From the NCBI GenBank assembly GCA_917880725.1, contig OU862889.1, positions 21,968,997-22,032,996 on the forward strand: a stretch of 64,000 bases of DNA, given 5' to 3'. The position numbers and the translations under genes are program-made. Below are positions 39,041-51,600 of the stretch, in pieces (position 1 is the first letter of the stretch; each line of letters starts with the position of its first letter). The stretch comes from Selenia dentaria (Eukaryota > Arthropoda > Insecta > Lepidoptera > Geometridae). The notes below the pieces were generated by a model. That model saw only the letters and a program-made list of their open reading frames with translations, ran no database searches and had not been told where the DNA came from.

Positions 39041-42000
39041 CGGACTAATGCTGTTTGCCTCTACCGGCATTTACAGCGTCACCGGACGGACATTACAGCG
39101 TCACCGGACGGTTACAGCGTCACCGGACGGGGCTGAGCGCCTACAGTGCGGCCGTACTTATAGGACTCGGCGCACGTGCACGAGTTTACAAGTTTGTTGG
39201 TAAAGTATTGAAATTACAATCATAACATTAATTTTACATCGTAATCAACTCAAAAATAATCAACTGATGATTTATAAACTATTTTTAGGGTAATCAAATG
39301 ATTAAACTTAATTATTCTCGACGAACTGTTGTAGTTGCGCCGATACGGCCATACTGACAGGCGGTGCGCGCTCTGCACCAGCCTCGTTGGTTCTCGTAGA
39401 TTGTTATGGATTCTCGTAGATTATTTGGATTCTCGTAGACCATTTATTCTGATGGGTCATCTTGGTTCGAGTCGTGGTTTGGCTGTACTTGCAGCCCTTC
39501 TCGTGAGGTCGACGGAATGGGCTCATTTGATTCTGCAGTGGGATCTCGTTGAATAGATGATTCGTTTCCCGCCGATACGGTCAACTGATCCCCAGGTTGC
39601 GGAGCGCGGCGCAGCTGATCATGGGCAATCTTGCGAGGTCGTCCTCTACCGACAACTTTCTTTACCAGATATCGGTCATTATCCAGTATTCTACAAACTT
39701 CATATGGTTCGCTGTATTTAAGGTCAAGCGAGGTTTGGTTTCGAGGATTATTTTTCACCAATATGTAGTCTCCTCTTTGAAAATGATGGATTTTGGCCTT
39801 GTGTAGGTTGAAGCGTTGTCTGTCTTGTTCGCTACAACGAATCATTTTCTGTTGCACCTGTTGAGTGAGCGCTTTAATATCAACGGTTTCGTTGTCAATA
39901 TCCACCAGGTTGAGAAGCTCAGGAGGTACACAGTGCTTTCGTTGTGTAATAAGTGTCAGTGGAGCAACACCGGTGACTCAGTGGGTTGTACAGTTCATTG
40001 CCAGCTGAAGTTCCTCGAGTACAGTGTGCCACTGCTCTGCTTCGTAATTTTTAATCATTACCAAAGCATTTTTGAGGGTTGCAACGACTCTTTCAACTTA
40101 GCCATTCGCTCGGCTGACTCCTGGAGCGATAGCATGGATATTTATTCCGATGGCGTCACAGTAGTCCTTGAACTCGCCAAGGAACTCTCTTCCTCCATCC
40201 ACTATTATTTGAACCGGCGCACCAAATAGATGCACAGTGCGTTTTAGAGCGGCCAATGTGCTGTGTGGGTTTTTGTTGGTACTGAAGTACAGTAAAACGT
40301 ACTTTGAGAAAGCGTCAATGGTGACTATGACGTATTGTTGATCATCTGGAGTGCCCAGCTTCCCTGTTATGTCCATATGAATAACTTGGAAGGCGGCCGT
40401 TGGTTTTTGTATGGGGTGTAACTGGGCTTGAATGGCCCCGGATCTTCCTTTAGATGTTCGGCATACAACACAGTTATCCACAAATCTTTCGGATAATGGA
40501 ACTCATTTTGTTGAACCAATAGGTTTCTCTGATCTTCTGCAGTGTCTTTTCCCAGCCAGGGTATTTTAGTGCAGTGTGAAATGAGTTTATAATGCTCCAT
40601 TGAAATGATTTGGGAACGACGGTACTGAGCTGCTGACCGAAGACAGGATCATTGACGTTCTTTTTTTAAAACGTTGTCCTCTAACACATAGTCTTCCACT
40701 GGGTTATTGTCACTGAGACTGTCCATTATCGGACACAGTTCTTCATCCCGTCGCTGTTCAATTTTGAGCCAGTTCAAGTCTCTTGTCATAACATTGACTG
40801 CAAGCTCAACTGGATTGCGACAGCGATGAATCCTTGGCAGAAGGTCCTTTTTGTGTTTTGACGCTTTTAATGCGTTGCAATCCGTTATCACGGTGAATTT
40901 TCACCCATATAGATACTGGCGAAAGTGTTTTATGGCTCGTACCACTGCCAGTGTCTCCAACTCGTAGGAGTGGTACCGACTCTCGGCTTCCGTGGTTCTC
41001 ATGCTCATAAAGGCAACAGCATGTTGTCGTTTTACACGTTGACTAATTATTGTTGGCTAATTTTTGTATCCGCGTCGATACGGCCATACTGACAGGCGGT
41101 GCGCGCTCTGCACCAGCCTTGTTGACTCGTTAACTCTCGCAGACTGCTGTTAATTATGGCTGGCCTGCAAAGAATGAGATATTCTCTGAGTAGTGAGTCT
41201 GTAAACAACTTACGTTGCTTTATCTTGTTTGTTACATTAACACAACTGTTATGTAACCTTAGGAGTCTTTTGATTAGTAAACAGTACACAAAGACATCGT
41301 GCACTGCCTTATTGATTTAGAATCTGTGGTGTATACGTGTCTACCCATAGTTCCACAAGGCGTCCCCACGGTATCTCATGGTTCACTTGTGGATGCATCA
41401 AGGATCCGTGGTTAGCTCAAGGGTAACACATGGTTAGCTCAGAGGTATCACTCTCCAGACATTTTTGTAGATTACTACAGTACACTAAGACATCTTAAGT
41501 GCACTGCCTTATTAATTTAGAATCTGTGGTGTATACGTGTCTACCCATAGTTCCACAAGGCGTCCCCACGGTATCTCAGGGTTCACTTGTGGATGCATCA
41601 AGGATCCGTGGTTAGCTCAAGGGTAACACATGGTTAGCTCAGAGGTATCACTCTCCAGACATTTTATTTTTGTAGATTACAACAGTACACTAAGACATCT
41701 TAAGTGCACTGCCTTATTAATTTAGAATCTGTGGTGTATACGTGTCTACCCACAGTTCCACAAGGCTTCCCCACGGTATCTCAGGGTTCACTTGTGGATG
41801 CATCAAGGATCCGTGGTTAGCTCAAGGGTAACACATGGTTAGCTCAGAGGTATCACTCTCCAGACATTTTATTCTTTTAGATTCTAGTTGCAAATATCGT
41901 GAAACATAATGAATGTTATACTCGCCAGTTTTAATCCGATGATGCGTGTTCGTCGTCGTGAGTTATCTGGACTGACTGGCCAGCTTGAGATGTGGATCAC

Positions 42001-42646
42001 ACTTAATCAGGGGCGGTTGCAACGTTGTTTTGCAGTGTATTGAGATCATATCCATCATTTGCATCATAAACTGGGGAGGGCATCCGACTATATGAGTAGT
42101 TGGATGCATATTCGTTGTGTGGGACGATCCAGCAGCGATGGGTACCCCTGAAAGGTATACTTCTTGATTGTAAGATGTGGGTCCCATTGACATGAATGGT
42201 ATCCCGACGGAAGCTGGTATTCCCGCAGCGATTGGTGTAGACGTCATGCCTGTGGTAATTCCCGTTGTGATGAGCTGCATGGTATTAAAGTTGTTTGCTG
42301 GTACTCCTGAAGTGTTCAATGAGGCAGGGCCTATCAGCCTGGTACTGCCCTGCGCTGTTCCAGTCGTGACAGGTTGAACCGAAGTCGATGAGGATGTGGT
42401 TGGAACCAGAGCTTGTTCTGATCCCACTTCTGATGACGGAGAAAGCACCTCCGGAGTGTTTTTAAAAAGTGTGACGTCAGCATTGCTGACGTCACAATTG
42501 TTGTTTTCATGATGATCACTCATTTTTGGGTCCTCGAAGTAAAACTTCACAAGTACTTTTATAAGCTTCGTATATTCAACGAGCAGCGTAACAACGTCAC
42601 AAAGAGGTCCGTACTGTACGGCGACTCGAGAGCGACTGAGCTGAGC

Positions 42647-42693
<47 letters not shown>

Positions 42694-45600
42694 CGGACTA
42701 ATGCTGTTTGCCTCTACCGGCATTTACAGCGTCACCGGACGGTTGGCGAGCGCAGATGGCACTCAGCCAGATGCGGGCGCAGAGGGCGCACCGCCTAAGG
42801 CGAGCGTTGAAGACGCTTCGCCGCAAGGAGAGGAGTAGGCGACTTGCTCAAGGGCACCACTAGGGTACGGACCTCGGCTTGGGCCGTCGCCAGGAGAGAG
42901 GGGAGTAGGAGAGAATCGCCCCGGTACATAAGTGTACCGTTGAAAGTGGGCCCTATGAATTTTAACTCTACGACTATTTGGAGAGAATCTAACCAAGACA
43001 TAACTTTTGCCTCGAGCTCGCCGGCGAGCTCGGTGTTTGACTGTGTTTACCACTAAATCATAACCTTGTGAACCTCGCCTCCCCCCATTTCCGCGACATG
43101 GGTCCACACCGCGACCAGGATCGTCGCGTTGTGCACTCATGACTGTACTTTGGGTGGGGCTACAATAAGAAAGTGAAGTACCTCGCCCACAGCCATGGTG
43201 GCTGGGACTACAAAGAAAACCAGTGTTACCTCGTCCGCAGCCATTTGCTGGGCCGGAGGATACATCGCGACCGGGGCCGCGGTGTATACTCCCACCCGCA
43301 CCGTGGCTGGGACTACAATCGTGTGTGTGTGAATTACCTCGACTGCGACTGGGGCTGCGAAGAAGATCTCGGCCGGAGCCTACAATGCGATCGGGATCAC
43401 AGCCCTGGTCGGGTCTACAACCATTACCGGGGTTCCCTTGGGACGACGCTAAAGCTGCCGAAGTAACGGCTGCGATGGGGTCGTCCGGGTCACCCAAAAT
43501 ATGCCTTGGACGGCGACGTGGGGGAAGGAAGTGGGGATCGGTTATGTCAGTGGAGTAGTTCGCCGCTTCGACCACGAGGGGATTCGAGTGGTGGGGAGCT
43601 TTGTCGAAGTGGCGGCGGGAGCAGTCTTTCATATACTGCGTAATAGAGGGGAGGGTGAAATCGCAGTGCAGTTCGGCGTTCCGCAAGTACCACGGAGCGC
43701 CCACTGCCCTGCGCATAAAGCGATTCTGAATCACTTGAAGTTTGTGGAGGTCGTGTTTCTGAGCATGGGCGAACGCTACAGATGCGTAAGTCATGATTGG
43801 GCGGATGCAAAGTTTGTAAAGAGTCGTCTTATTTCTAAGAGACATTTTACTGTTTTTGCCTATGAGGGGATTAAGACGACCCATAATGAAGGCCGCCCTA
43901 TTGCGAACAATCTGGATGTGTTTCGCGAAAGTGAGTTGGCAATCAAGGGTGACGCCCAGGTATTTGGCAGATTTAGCCCAAGGGATGGGTTCGCCGAATA
44001 GGACTATGGGTGACGGCATGAGATTTCGCCGGGTCTCAGTGAAGTACACTGCTGCACTTTTGCTAGGATTTACTGCAATCCGCCATTTACGAAACCATGC
44101 ACCGATTACGGTGATGGCTCGTTGGATGGCGCATCTCTGCCTGACCTTGAACCAGCCAGTAGAGTAGATTGCAGTATCATCCGCAAACTGAGCGATCTGA
44201 ACATTAGGTTCAGATCGTGGGATGTCGCTGGTGTACAGCGAGAAGAGAATGGGTGAGAGTACAGAGCCCTGAGGGACACCTGCGTGAATGGGATGCGGGG
44301 AGGAGAGCGTTCCCTCGGTGCGATAGCTAAACGTTCGATCCCTGAGAAAGTCTTGTAAGATGAGTACAAGACGGTCTGGCACACCCAGTTGGTACAGCTT
44401 GAATATCAAGCCGTTGTGCCAGACTTTGTCGAACGCTTTCGCTACGTCGAGGAAGACAGCTATGGTCCCTTGGGGCTTTGGTTTCTTATTGAAACCGCCG
44501 AGGATGTGCTCCGTTACGCGGTGCACTTGTTGGACGCAAGAGTGTTTGGCTCTAAAACCAAATTGCTCATCGGGAAGGAGGTTATTGGACCTAACGTGGG
44601 ACCAGAGTCGGTTCACAATGAGCCGCTCGTAAATCTTCCCCAGAGAGCTGAGGAGACTTATGGGACGGTAGCTGGAGGGCTCGGCTGCCGGTTTGCCTGG
44701 TTTGTGAATACCAATGACAATGGCATGCTTCCAAGTGTCTGGGAAGGAGCAGTTGCTCATAGCCGCATTGAAGATGCTAACTAAGAGATGGACTAGTGGG
44801 ACTGAGAAGTGTTTAATCACCTTGTTGCTGATACCATCAGCACCAGGGGATTTACGGGTCTTGAGGCTCTTGATCAGAGACACAACCTCGGATGATTTTA
44901 CCGGTGGGAGGAGTGGGAGGTCAGAGATGGACATAGAGCTTTTACGTTCGACTTCAGATTCCACCGAATCGAGGTGTTTCTGGTCGACGTGATCTATATT
45001 TAGAGTACACTGAGCCTCAAGGCTATCAGCTAAACACTCGGCTTTGTCTTCGTCAAGGAACGCTATGGAGAGGGGAGGTGGCCTAATGAGTGGAGGCATT
45101 GTCTGTTGTCCGTCAGATTTCAGAGTTCGAGCCAACTGCCAGTATGCCTGGTGAGTTGGCTCAATCTCTGACAGTTTGTCGTCCCACCTTTGATCACGCA
45201 GCTCACTCATGCGTTTCCTTACAGCACGCTGTAAATAGCGCATGGTGGCTTTGTTCTCTGGGGTTGGCATCGAGTCATACGCCCTAGTGGCGGCGTTCTT
45301 AGCTGTCAGTAACCTCCTCGCACCCTCGGGCAGTTCAAAGCGGCGACCATCCGCCACTTGGACCTGCTTTGAGGATTCACCTACTGCGGTGCGGAGGTGG
45401 TCACTGAGAGCCTCGATCGCAATTGACACGTCTTCTACTGTCTGTATGTCATCGGGGATTCTATCGAGAGCGGGTGAACTGATAGCTTGGAGGGATTCCC
45501 CCAGTTGCTTCCAGTTCACTACCGTTCTAGTGATAGGGGTTATGTCCGTCGGGTCGGGGCCTAATTTCAACAATACAGGGCGGTGGTCTGAAGTCAGTTC

Positions 45601-48600
45601 GTGTAACACTTCTATTGAGCGCAACCGGAGGGTGACGTTCTTAAGAAGTGCTATGTCAAGTATGTCTGGTCGTTGGTTGTCAACATAGGGATATCTTGTG
45701 GGCTCCAGAGGGGAGAGAATATCAAAGTTTAAGTGGCTGACCAAGCCTTCAAGGATTTTACCATTACTATTGTTACTAGTACAGTTCCATATGACATGTT
45801 TACTGTTGAAGTCACCGATCAGAAGGACGGAGCTTCCTAGAGAGAAGAGGGCTTCCAAGTCTGTCTGTAATAGTTCTTTACCAGAGGGGAGGTAACATGA
45901 GGCTATGATGACAGGTTGATGACCTGACATCGCTAGAAAGCAAACAGAGGCTTCTAGTATTCTAAGTGGTGGAGTAACAATTGGGATACAGTGCAGAGCT
46001 CTTTTGTAATAGATGAGAGTGCCACCTTTTGGGGTGGCCACTCTATCATTACGAACCAAACGGTAATTTGCAAACCTAGGGTTCGCTGTACCTGGTTTCA
46101 GAAAGGTCTCCTGCACGCATAGGATATCGACCTGATGGGTCTTACAAAATTCGTGAACTTCGTCCTTTTGACTAGAGAGGCCGTCAGCGTTGAAAGTCGC
46201 TACGGTGACTGAGTGGGACTTAATTCGTTTCGGTGTACTATCCATATTGGATGATACCTAAGAAACGCTGGGGAGGGCGTAGCGCCTCACTGCGCTGATT
46301 AGACCCGCGTGTGTGAGCGTGGCTCGCAAGCGGTCTTGGTCGTTTGTGGCAGTACGAAGTTTGTGCGCGAATGCACGTACTTCGTCCACGTCTATGACCA
46401 TCGCGTAGTCCATGACAAGGGCTATGTCGGCCGCCAGGTCAGATTGACCTGGGGCGTCCATGAGCCCAGCCATTGGAGGCCTAGAGAGCGGCGGTTTGGG
46501 CTTAGGAGCCGGCGCGCTGGCAGGGGCCGGCGGGCGGGCGGGGGTGAGGGGGGCGCTTGCTTGTACCATGCTCAAGGGCTTGGACCAAGCGTTGCGCGCG
46601 GGCGCGGGCGCGGGAACAACAGGTGTTGCCTGCGGAGCGGGTGTAAGGTTAGGCTTAGGGCCGTTCCCTTGTGAGCGGGTAGTGACCGGGCGAGGAGGGG
46701 GAATAGGCCTCCTAGCCGGCCCACTGGGTGCGCGGGGTGCCTTAGGGCAACCGCGGTAGTTGGCGGTATGTCCCTGTGTGCCGCAGAGGACACAACTAGG
46801 CGGGTCTGATGAGTCCCTAGTGCGAGAACACTGGGCTGTCCCGTGATCCCCTAGGCACTTGACGCACCTCGGGCGGGCGAAACAGAATCGGGCGGCATGC
46901 CCGTACAATTGGCAGTTATGACACTGGCCAGGTGCTCGGTTTCGGAATGGGGGTTGAACGGTGATCCCCGAGAGGTTCACAACCGTTTTAATATTGAAAA
47001 TCGCTTTGCCCTCTGGCGTGCGATTGAGGATGACCAATAGTAGGTCGTAGGGTTTGCGATCTTTGCCACTGTACATGCGGTGGCATTCGCGGACGGGGTA
47101 GCCTTGCGCCTTTAAGTCGGCGAGGACACTGTCGGTTTGCACCTCTTTTGGTACTCCGCGTATGACAACGCGTAGAACCTTCTCTTCCTCGAGAGCATAA
47201 GTATGAAAGCTTATGCTCTCGTTTTTGAGAAGTCGAGTAAGCGCCCTATGGTCGCTTGGGGTAGGCACCTGGACTTTAATACCCAGTTGGGTTGAGCGGG
47301 CGCTGGTATATTGGATCTTACGATCCGTCAAAAGTCGTGAGACCATGTCCCACTTCGCCTTGTCCTGAAGGAACAGCGGCGGCGGCGGTTTCTCGCGTCT
47401 AACTGACGCTCCTTGAGAGGAGACGTCGCGTTGAGACGCGGCGATGCTTGCGGGAGCATCGGAGTGAGCGAGAGGGTCGCGGGAGGTGGGAGCGAGAGAG
47501 CCTGATGGCTTCGCTCCCGGGGCGGTGCAGGCCGCTTTGGGTGGCGGGGAGGGAGCCTCTGAGGCGGCTTTGGGGACGCGCTTTCTCTTTCCGACGGTAG
47601 TGAACCCGTCGTTGGAGATGTTGCCAACAGAGTTAGCGCGGGAGCGGGAGAACTCTACATCCATCTCATTCTCCGAGTTGGATGCCGAATCGTAGGCGCG
47701 TTCGTACTCAGTCCGAAGGACTGGAGAGCGATCGCGGGGTGGTAAAGGTGCGCGGGGAGCGCGGGGCGCATAGGGCGCAGGGTCGGGAGAAAGAGGGCTA
47801 TCTAATGGCTTGAACGCCGAAGAGCCGAAGGGCCCCCTCGGAGGGAGGGAGCCGGAGGAGGGAATTTGGGAGTCCGTGAAGCGGGGTCTCTCATTAAAGT
47901 CCCTATTGGACTGGAGATACTCGGAAAGCATTTCCGGGTAACAGCTCGAGACCCACGAGACGAACGCCTGAGGCGAAGCGCCTTGCGGGAGGCTCAGAGC
48001 GGGGGAGGGAGAGAGTAGTGACATCTCGAGGGGAATACTCGAGATGCGAGTGAGGGGTGAATGCCACTCCCGCCGGGTACAGGCGGGAGAGTGAGTGCCT
48101 AGGTGTCCCTACTGTGTGCCCTCTGCCAGTCTTATTGTGCAGAGGGATGTGTGCCTAAACGCGAGGCCCTAGCTGCTCCGGGGGCGAGGAGAGAAGACCG
48201 AGTAAAACCCGGCTTCCAACCAAACACTTGCCCAGAGAATAGGAGAGTAGGATAGGGTAGGGTGGGAAGGAGATACCTGCCGTCGGCGAGGGGAGACCCC
48301 AAAGCCGGTGAAGGCAGGCCCGTCCGGTTTTAGCCGTTCCCTCCCACGCTCAGGAGGGAAAGGCTTGACGCACCGGGTCCGCGCCCAACTGGGTGGCGTT
48401 AACACCGCAAGGATCGTCCAGAAGACCACGTGAAGCGTGGATTTGTTTGACTCGACTTTGAAAATTGAAAATTGAAAAATTAAAAATCGAAACTAGAATT
48501 CGCTCTGAGAAGAGCGGTTTTGATTAGACAATGAACAATAGTTGATTGATGTGTCGAAGCGCTCTTACAAGAGCGCGCTTCTTCCGCGACGCGAGCCGAG

Positions 48601-51600
48601 CCGAGCCGAACGCCTCCGTGCGCCGAACGGTACACGAAGCGGTGGCTTGACGTCGAATCTGCACACAGAAAATCCACTATTAGCGAAGTCCAACACTGAA
48701 TCCTCTTCAATCGAAACGATACAGGTAACCGGCACTAAAAGCGCAAGCACTTTTAGGCCGATCGGAATATTCTCGGGGAGCACTTGAGCGCACGTCCGTC
48801 CCACTCGAGCGCGCTGAGCTGAGCGCCTACAGTGCGGCCGTACTTATAGGACTCGGCGCACGTGCACGAGTTTACAAGTTTGTTGGTAAAGTATTGAAAT
48901 TACAATCATAACATTAATTTTACATCGTAATCAACTCAAAAATAATCAACTGATGATTTATAAACTATTTTTAGGGTAATCAAATGATTAAACTTAATTA
49001 TTCTCGACGAACTGTTGTAGTTGCGCCGATATATACATATAATAAAAATGTAACGGATCGCTGTCTGTACATGGAAGATATATGAGAAAATATATTATTG
49101 GGACTTTTAAACCTAAACGAAAATAGAATAAAATATATTGTTACAATATTTGTCTGTTTGTCCGTGCGTTTGTGCACGCTAATCTCAGAAATGGCTTATC
49201 CGATTTAGATATGGCTTTCACTAATATAATTATTGACTAATTAAATATATTATTGAAAACCATAATATAAACTAAGTACTACCATTAAATTACTATAGGT
49301 ACATTTTTGAAAATGAACAGTAAATGAGTAAACTTTCGAGCAGGTTCGTTCTGCAATAGAACGCGTCCGTGCAGCCGGCGTGCGAGTGATGATGGTGACG
49401 GGCGACCACCCCGCCACCGCTCGCGCTATTGCAACTGACGTCGGCATAGCGACCACGTCCAAATGTCACGTCGTCACCGGCAATGAACTGAGGGAAATGA
49501 CGCAGGATTTGCTCTATTGGACGTTGGAAAAGCATTATGAAATAGGTAAACTTGGTATTTCGTAATAGGGAAATTGTTTTGGTTAGAGGAAGTTACTCGC
49601 CTAAACAGCAATACTTATGATTAAAAATTATATGACGGAATGAATATTAGGACCTACCAAGGATCATCATCATCCTTGATATTACTTAAAATTTTAAGCC
49701 CTCCTGTGTCGATGTCATTCTAACAAAGAAACTTCTATTGTGTCTGGCCGTGTGACCTTTGATGCATTAAATACTTATTAGATTATTATATTAATACATT
49801 TAGGACAAGTGATGGTAGAGGTAGTGATGTTATGTATATTAATCATTAGTGTAAACTAACATTATGAGAAGTGAAACAGTATGATTTTCAAAATTATGGC
49901 TTAAAATTGTATGCGAATGGGTAATACCTAGTTGTTTTGAAATTAAGGTTTATACAGCCATTTTGTTTTTTTTTTCTATGTACCTACTGTTATGTATCTA
50001 GGGATAAATATTTGCTCAACAGTGTTTGCACGTACGTCTCCAACGCAAAAGCTTCAGATAGTGGAAGCATGCCAACGACAAGGCGCTGTGGTAGCCGTCA
50101 CGGGAGATGGTGTCAACGACTCGCCAGCCCTTCGGCGCGCCGACATTGGCATCTCTATGGGCATAACTGGATCACAAGTAAGCAGCTCTGATTTACATGT
50201 ACTCGTAATAGGTACAATGCATATAAACTAATTATTGTATGTTTATAATAGATTATTTAATAACTAGTCGTTCAGCGAATATTAAACCTCGTGACCACAA
50301 ACTTTCTTCTTATAATATCAAATCAATCAGATGCTCCTGCAGGCAGCTTCCTAAACCGCTTCAAAAACCGCTAATCACCAGCTGAACGTGTAGGTATATA
50401 GGTACCTGCTAAATTTCGTCAAGATTAGTTGAATAATTACGATCTGTACAAGAGTACAAACACCTGGACGGACAAAATCAAAACGGCGATTCATTGCAGT
50501 GCAGAACAGAGACTCGGTAATACTTATTGAAATATTACCGTGGCAGTCTTCGTTCGCTTCGCTTCGCTCAATAAGTAAATAGGTATTTAGGTAGTTTCAG
50601 GGTGGTAAATACAATTAAAAAATAACCAATGTTTTACCAATGCTTTCATTTGCAATGTTGGAGATAAAAAATTATATCTGCGATCGGGATTCAAATTCAG
50701 ATCTTCTGATTAACAGTGCCATACACCATGACTACTAAGCCCCCACCGAGGCACAAGTCCGAAGATCGAATTATCTCTCTAATTCCAAAACCATCGTTTG
50801 CGGACAGAACTCCGAATGAGGAGTTTTTACAAACGCTTGCCTTCCGTATTAATGTCACCCTACCCAATTTGTACTAACTAAAGAACTTGCCAGTTTAATG
50901 TAATTACAGTTCCTGACCTTTAGAATTCATCGCTTAGAATTCACAGTAACCATATCAATTGACAGGTTTCTAAACAAGCAGCGGACATAATTCTTCTAGA
51001 CGACAATTTCGCGACGATTGTGACTGGCATTGAAGAGGGTAGAAAGATATTCGACAACCTTAAGAAATCTGTCTGTTACATTCTCATTTCCAACGTGCCC
51101 GAAATCCTTCCCGTCTTGATGTTCATCCTGTTTTCGATACCGTTGCCGCTAGGTTTGTTATTTGCCATTCTATACCTAAATATGCTAAATAAGTAGATTA
51201 CTCCTACATTTGGATCCACCCGCTATTATATAATAAAGATAGGTACATCATTTTTCTACCGACTTCCGACAGATAATTTGAAAAATTTATTACCGACTTC
51301 CATTCTATTCAGTTATTGGAGTGTATCTCAAAAACTACTAGACCGAATTTGATGAAATTTAAATGGAACCACACGGGAAGCACCAGCTTTCAAACTAAAA
51401 AAAGAATTGAAAATTGAGAATCGGTCCACCCAGTAGAAAGTTATGAGGTAACAAACATAAATAAAAAACATACGGTAGAAAAATACACTCGAACTGAGTA
51501 GATACCTCCTCCTTTTTCTACCGACTTCCAAAAAAGGATGAGGTACTCAATTCGACCGTATTTTTTTTCTTACCTCATAACTTTCGACTGGGTGAACCAA

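Larger units (their letters stand above)
42650..48813 (-). mobile_element. Full-length Jockey-clade LINE with both ORFs open
   Basis: A 6,164-bp non-LTR retrotransposon. It has a 40-base poly-A (42650-42689 as T on the plus strand), a short 3' UTR, ORF2 (46245 to 42763), ORF1 (48024 to 46258) and a 5' region of about 790 bp. It is flanked by perfect 14-bp duplications ctgagctgagcgcc at 42636-42649 and 48814-48827. It sits in the right LTR of the gypsy element. Both ORFs are uninterrupted, so this may be a recently active copy. Confidence 0.92.
38810..49029 (-). mobile_element. Internally deleted Ty3/gypsy element carrying nested LINEs
   Basis: Left LTR 38810-39343 and right LTR 42434-49029 (the latter split by a 6.16-kb LINE) share their sequence from tgacggagaaagcacc to gtagttgcgccga. 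The bases tata lie just outside both ends (38806-38809, 49030-49033), a possible 4-bp duplication in an AT-rich site. The minus-strand order is gag start (42523), 200-bp tandem repeats, then RNase H, integrase and the pol C-terminus (41050 to 39444). Most of gag, protease and reverse transcriptase are deleted. It lies in pump intron 11, antisense. Confidence 0.82.

Noticed and set aside
43501..44784. Plus-strand open frames of 90-166 codons within the LINE
   Set aside because: They are shadows of the minus-strand ORF2, which has clear endonuclease and RT motifs.
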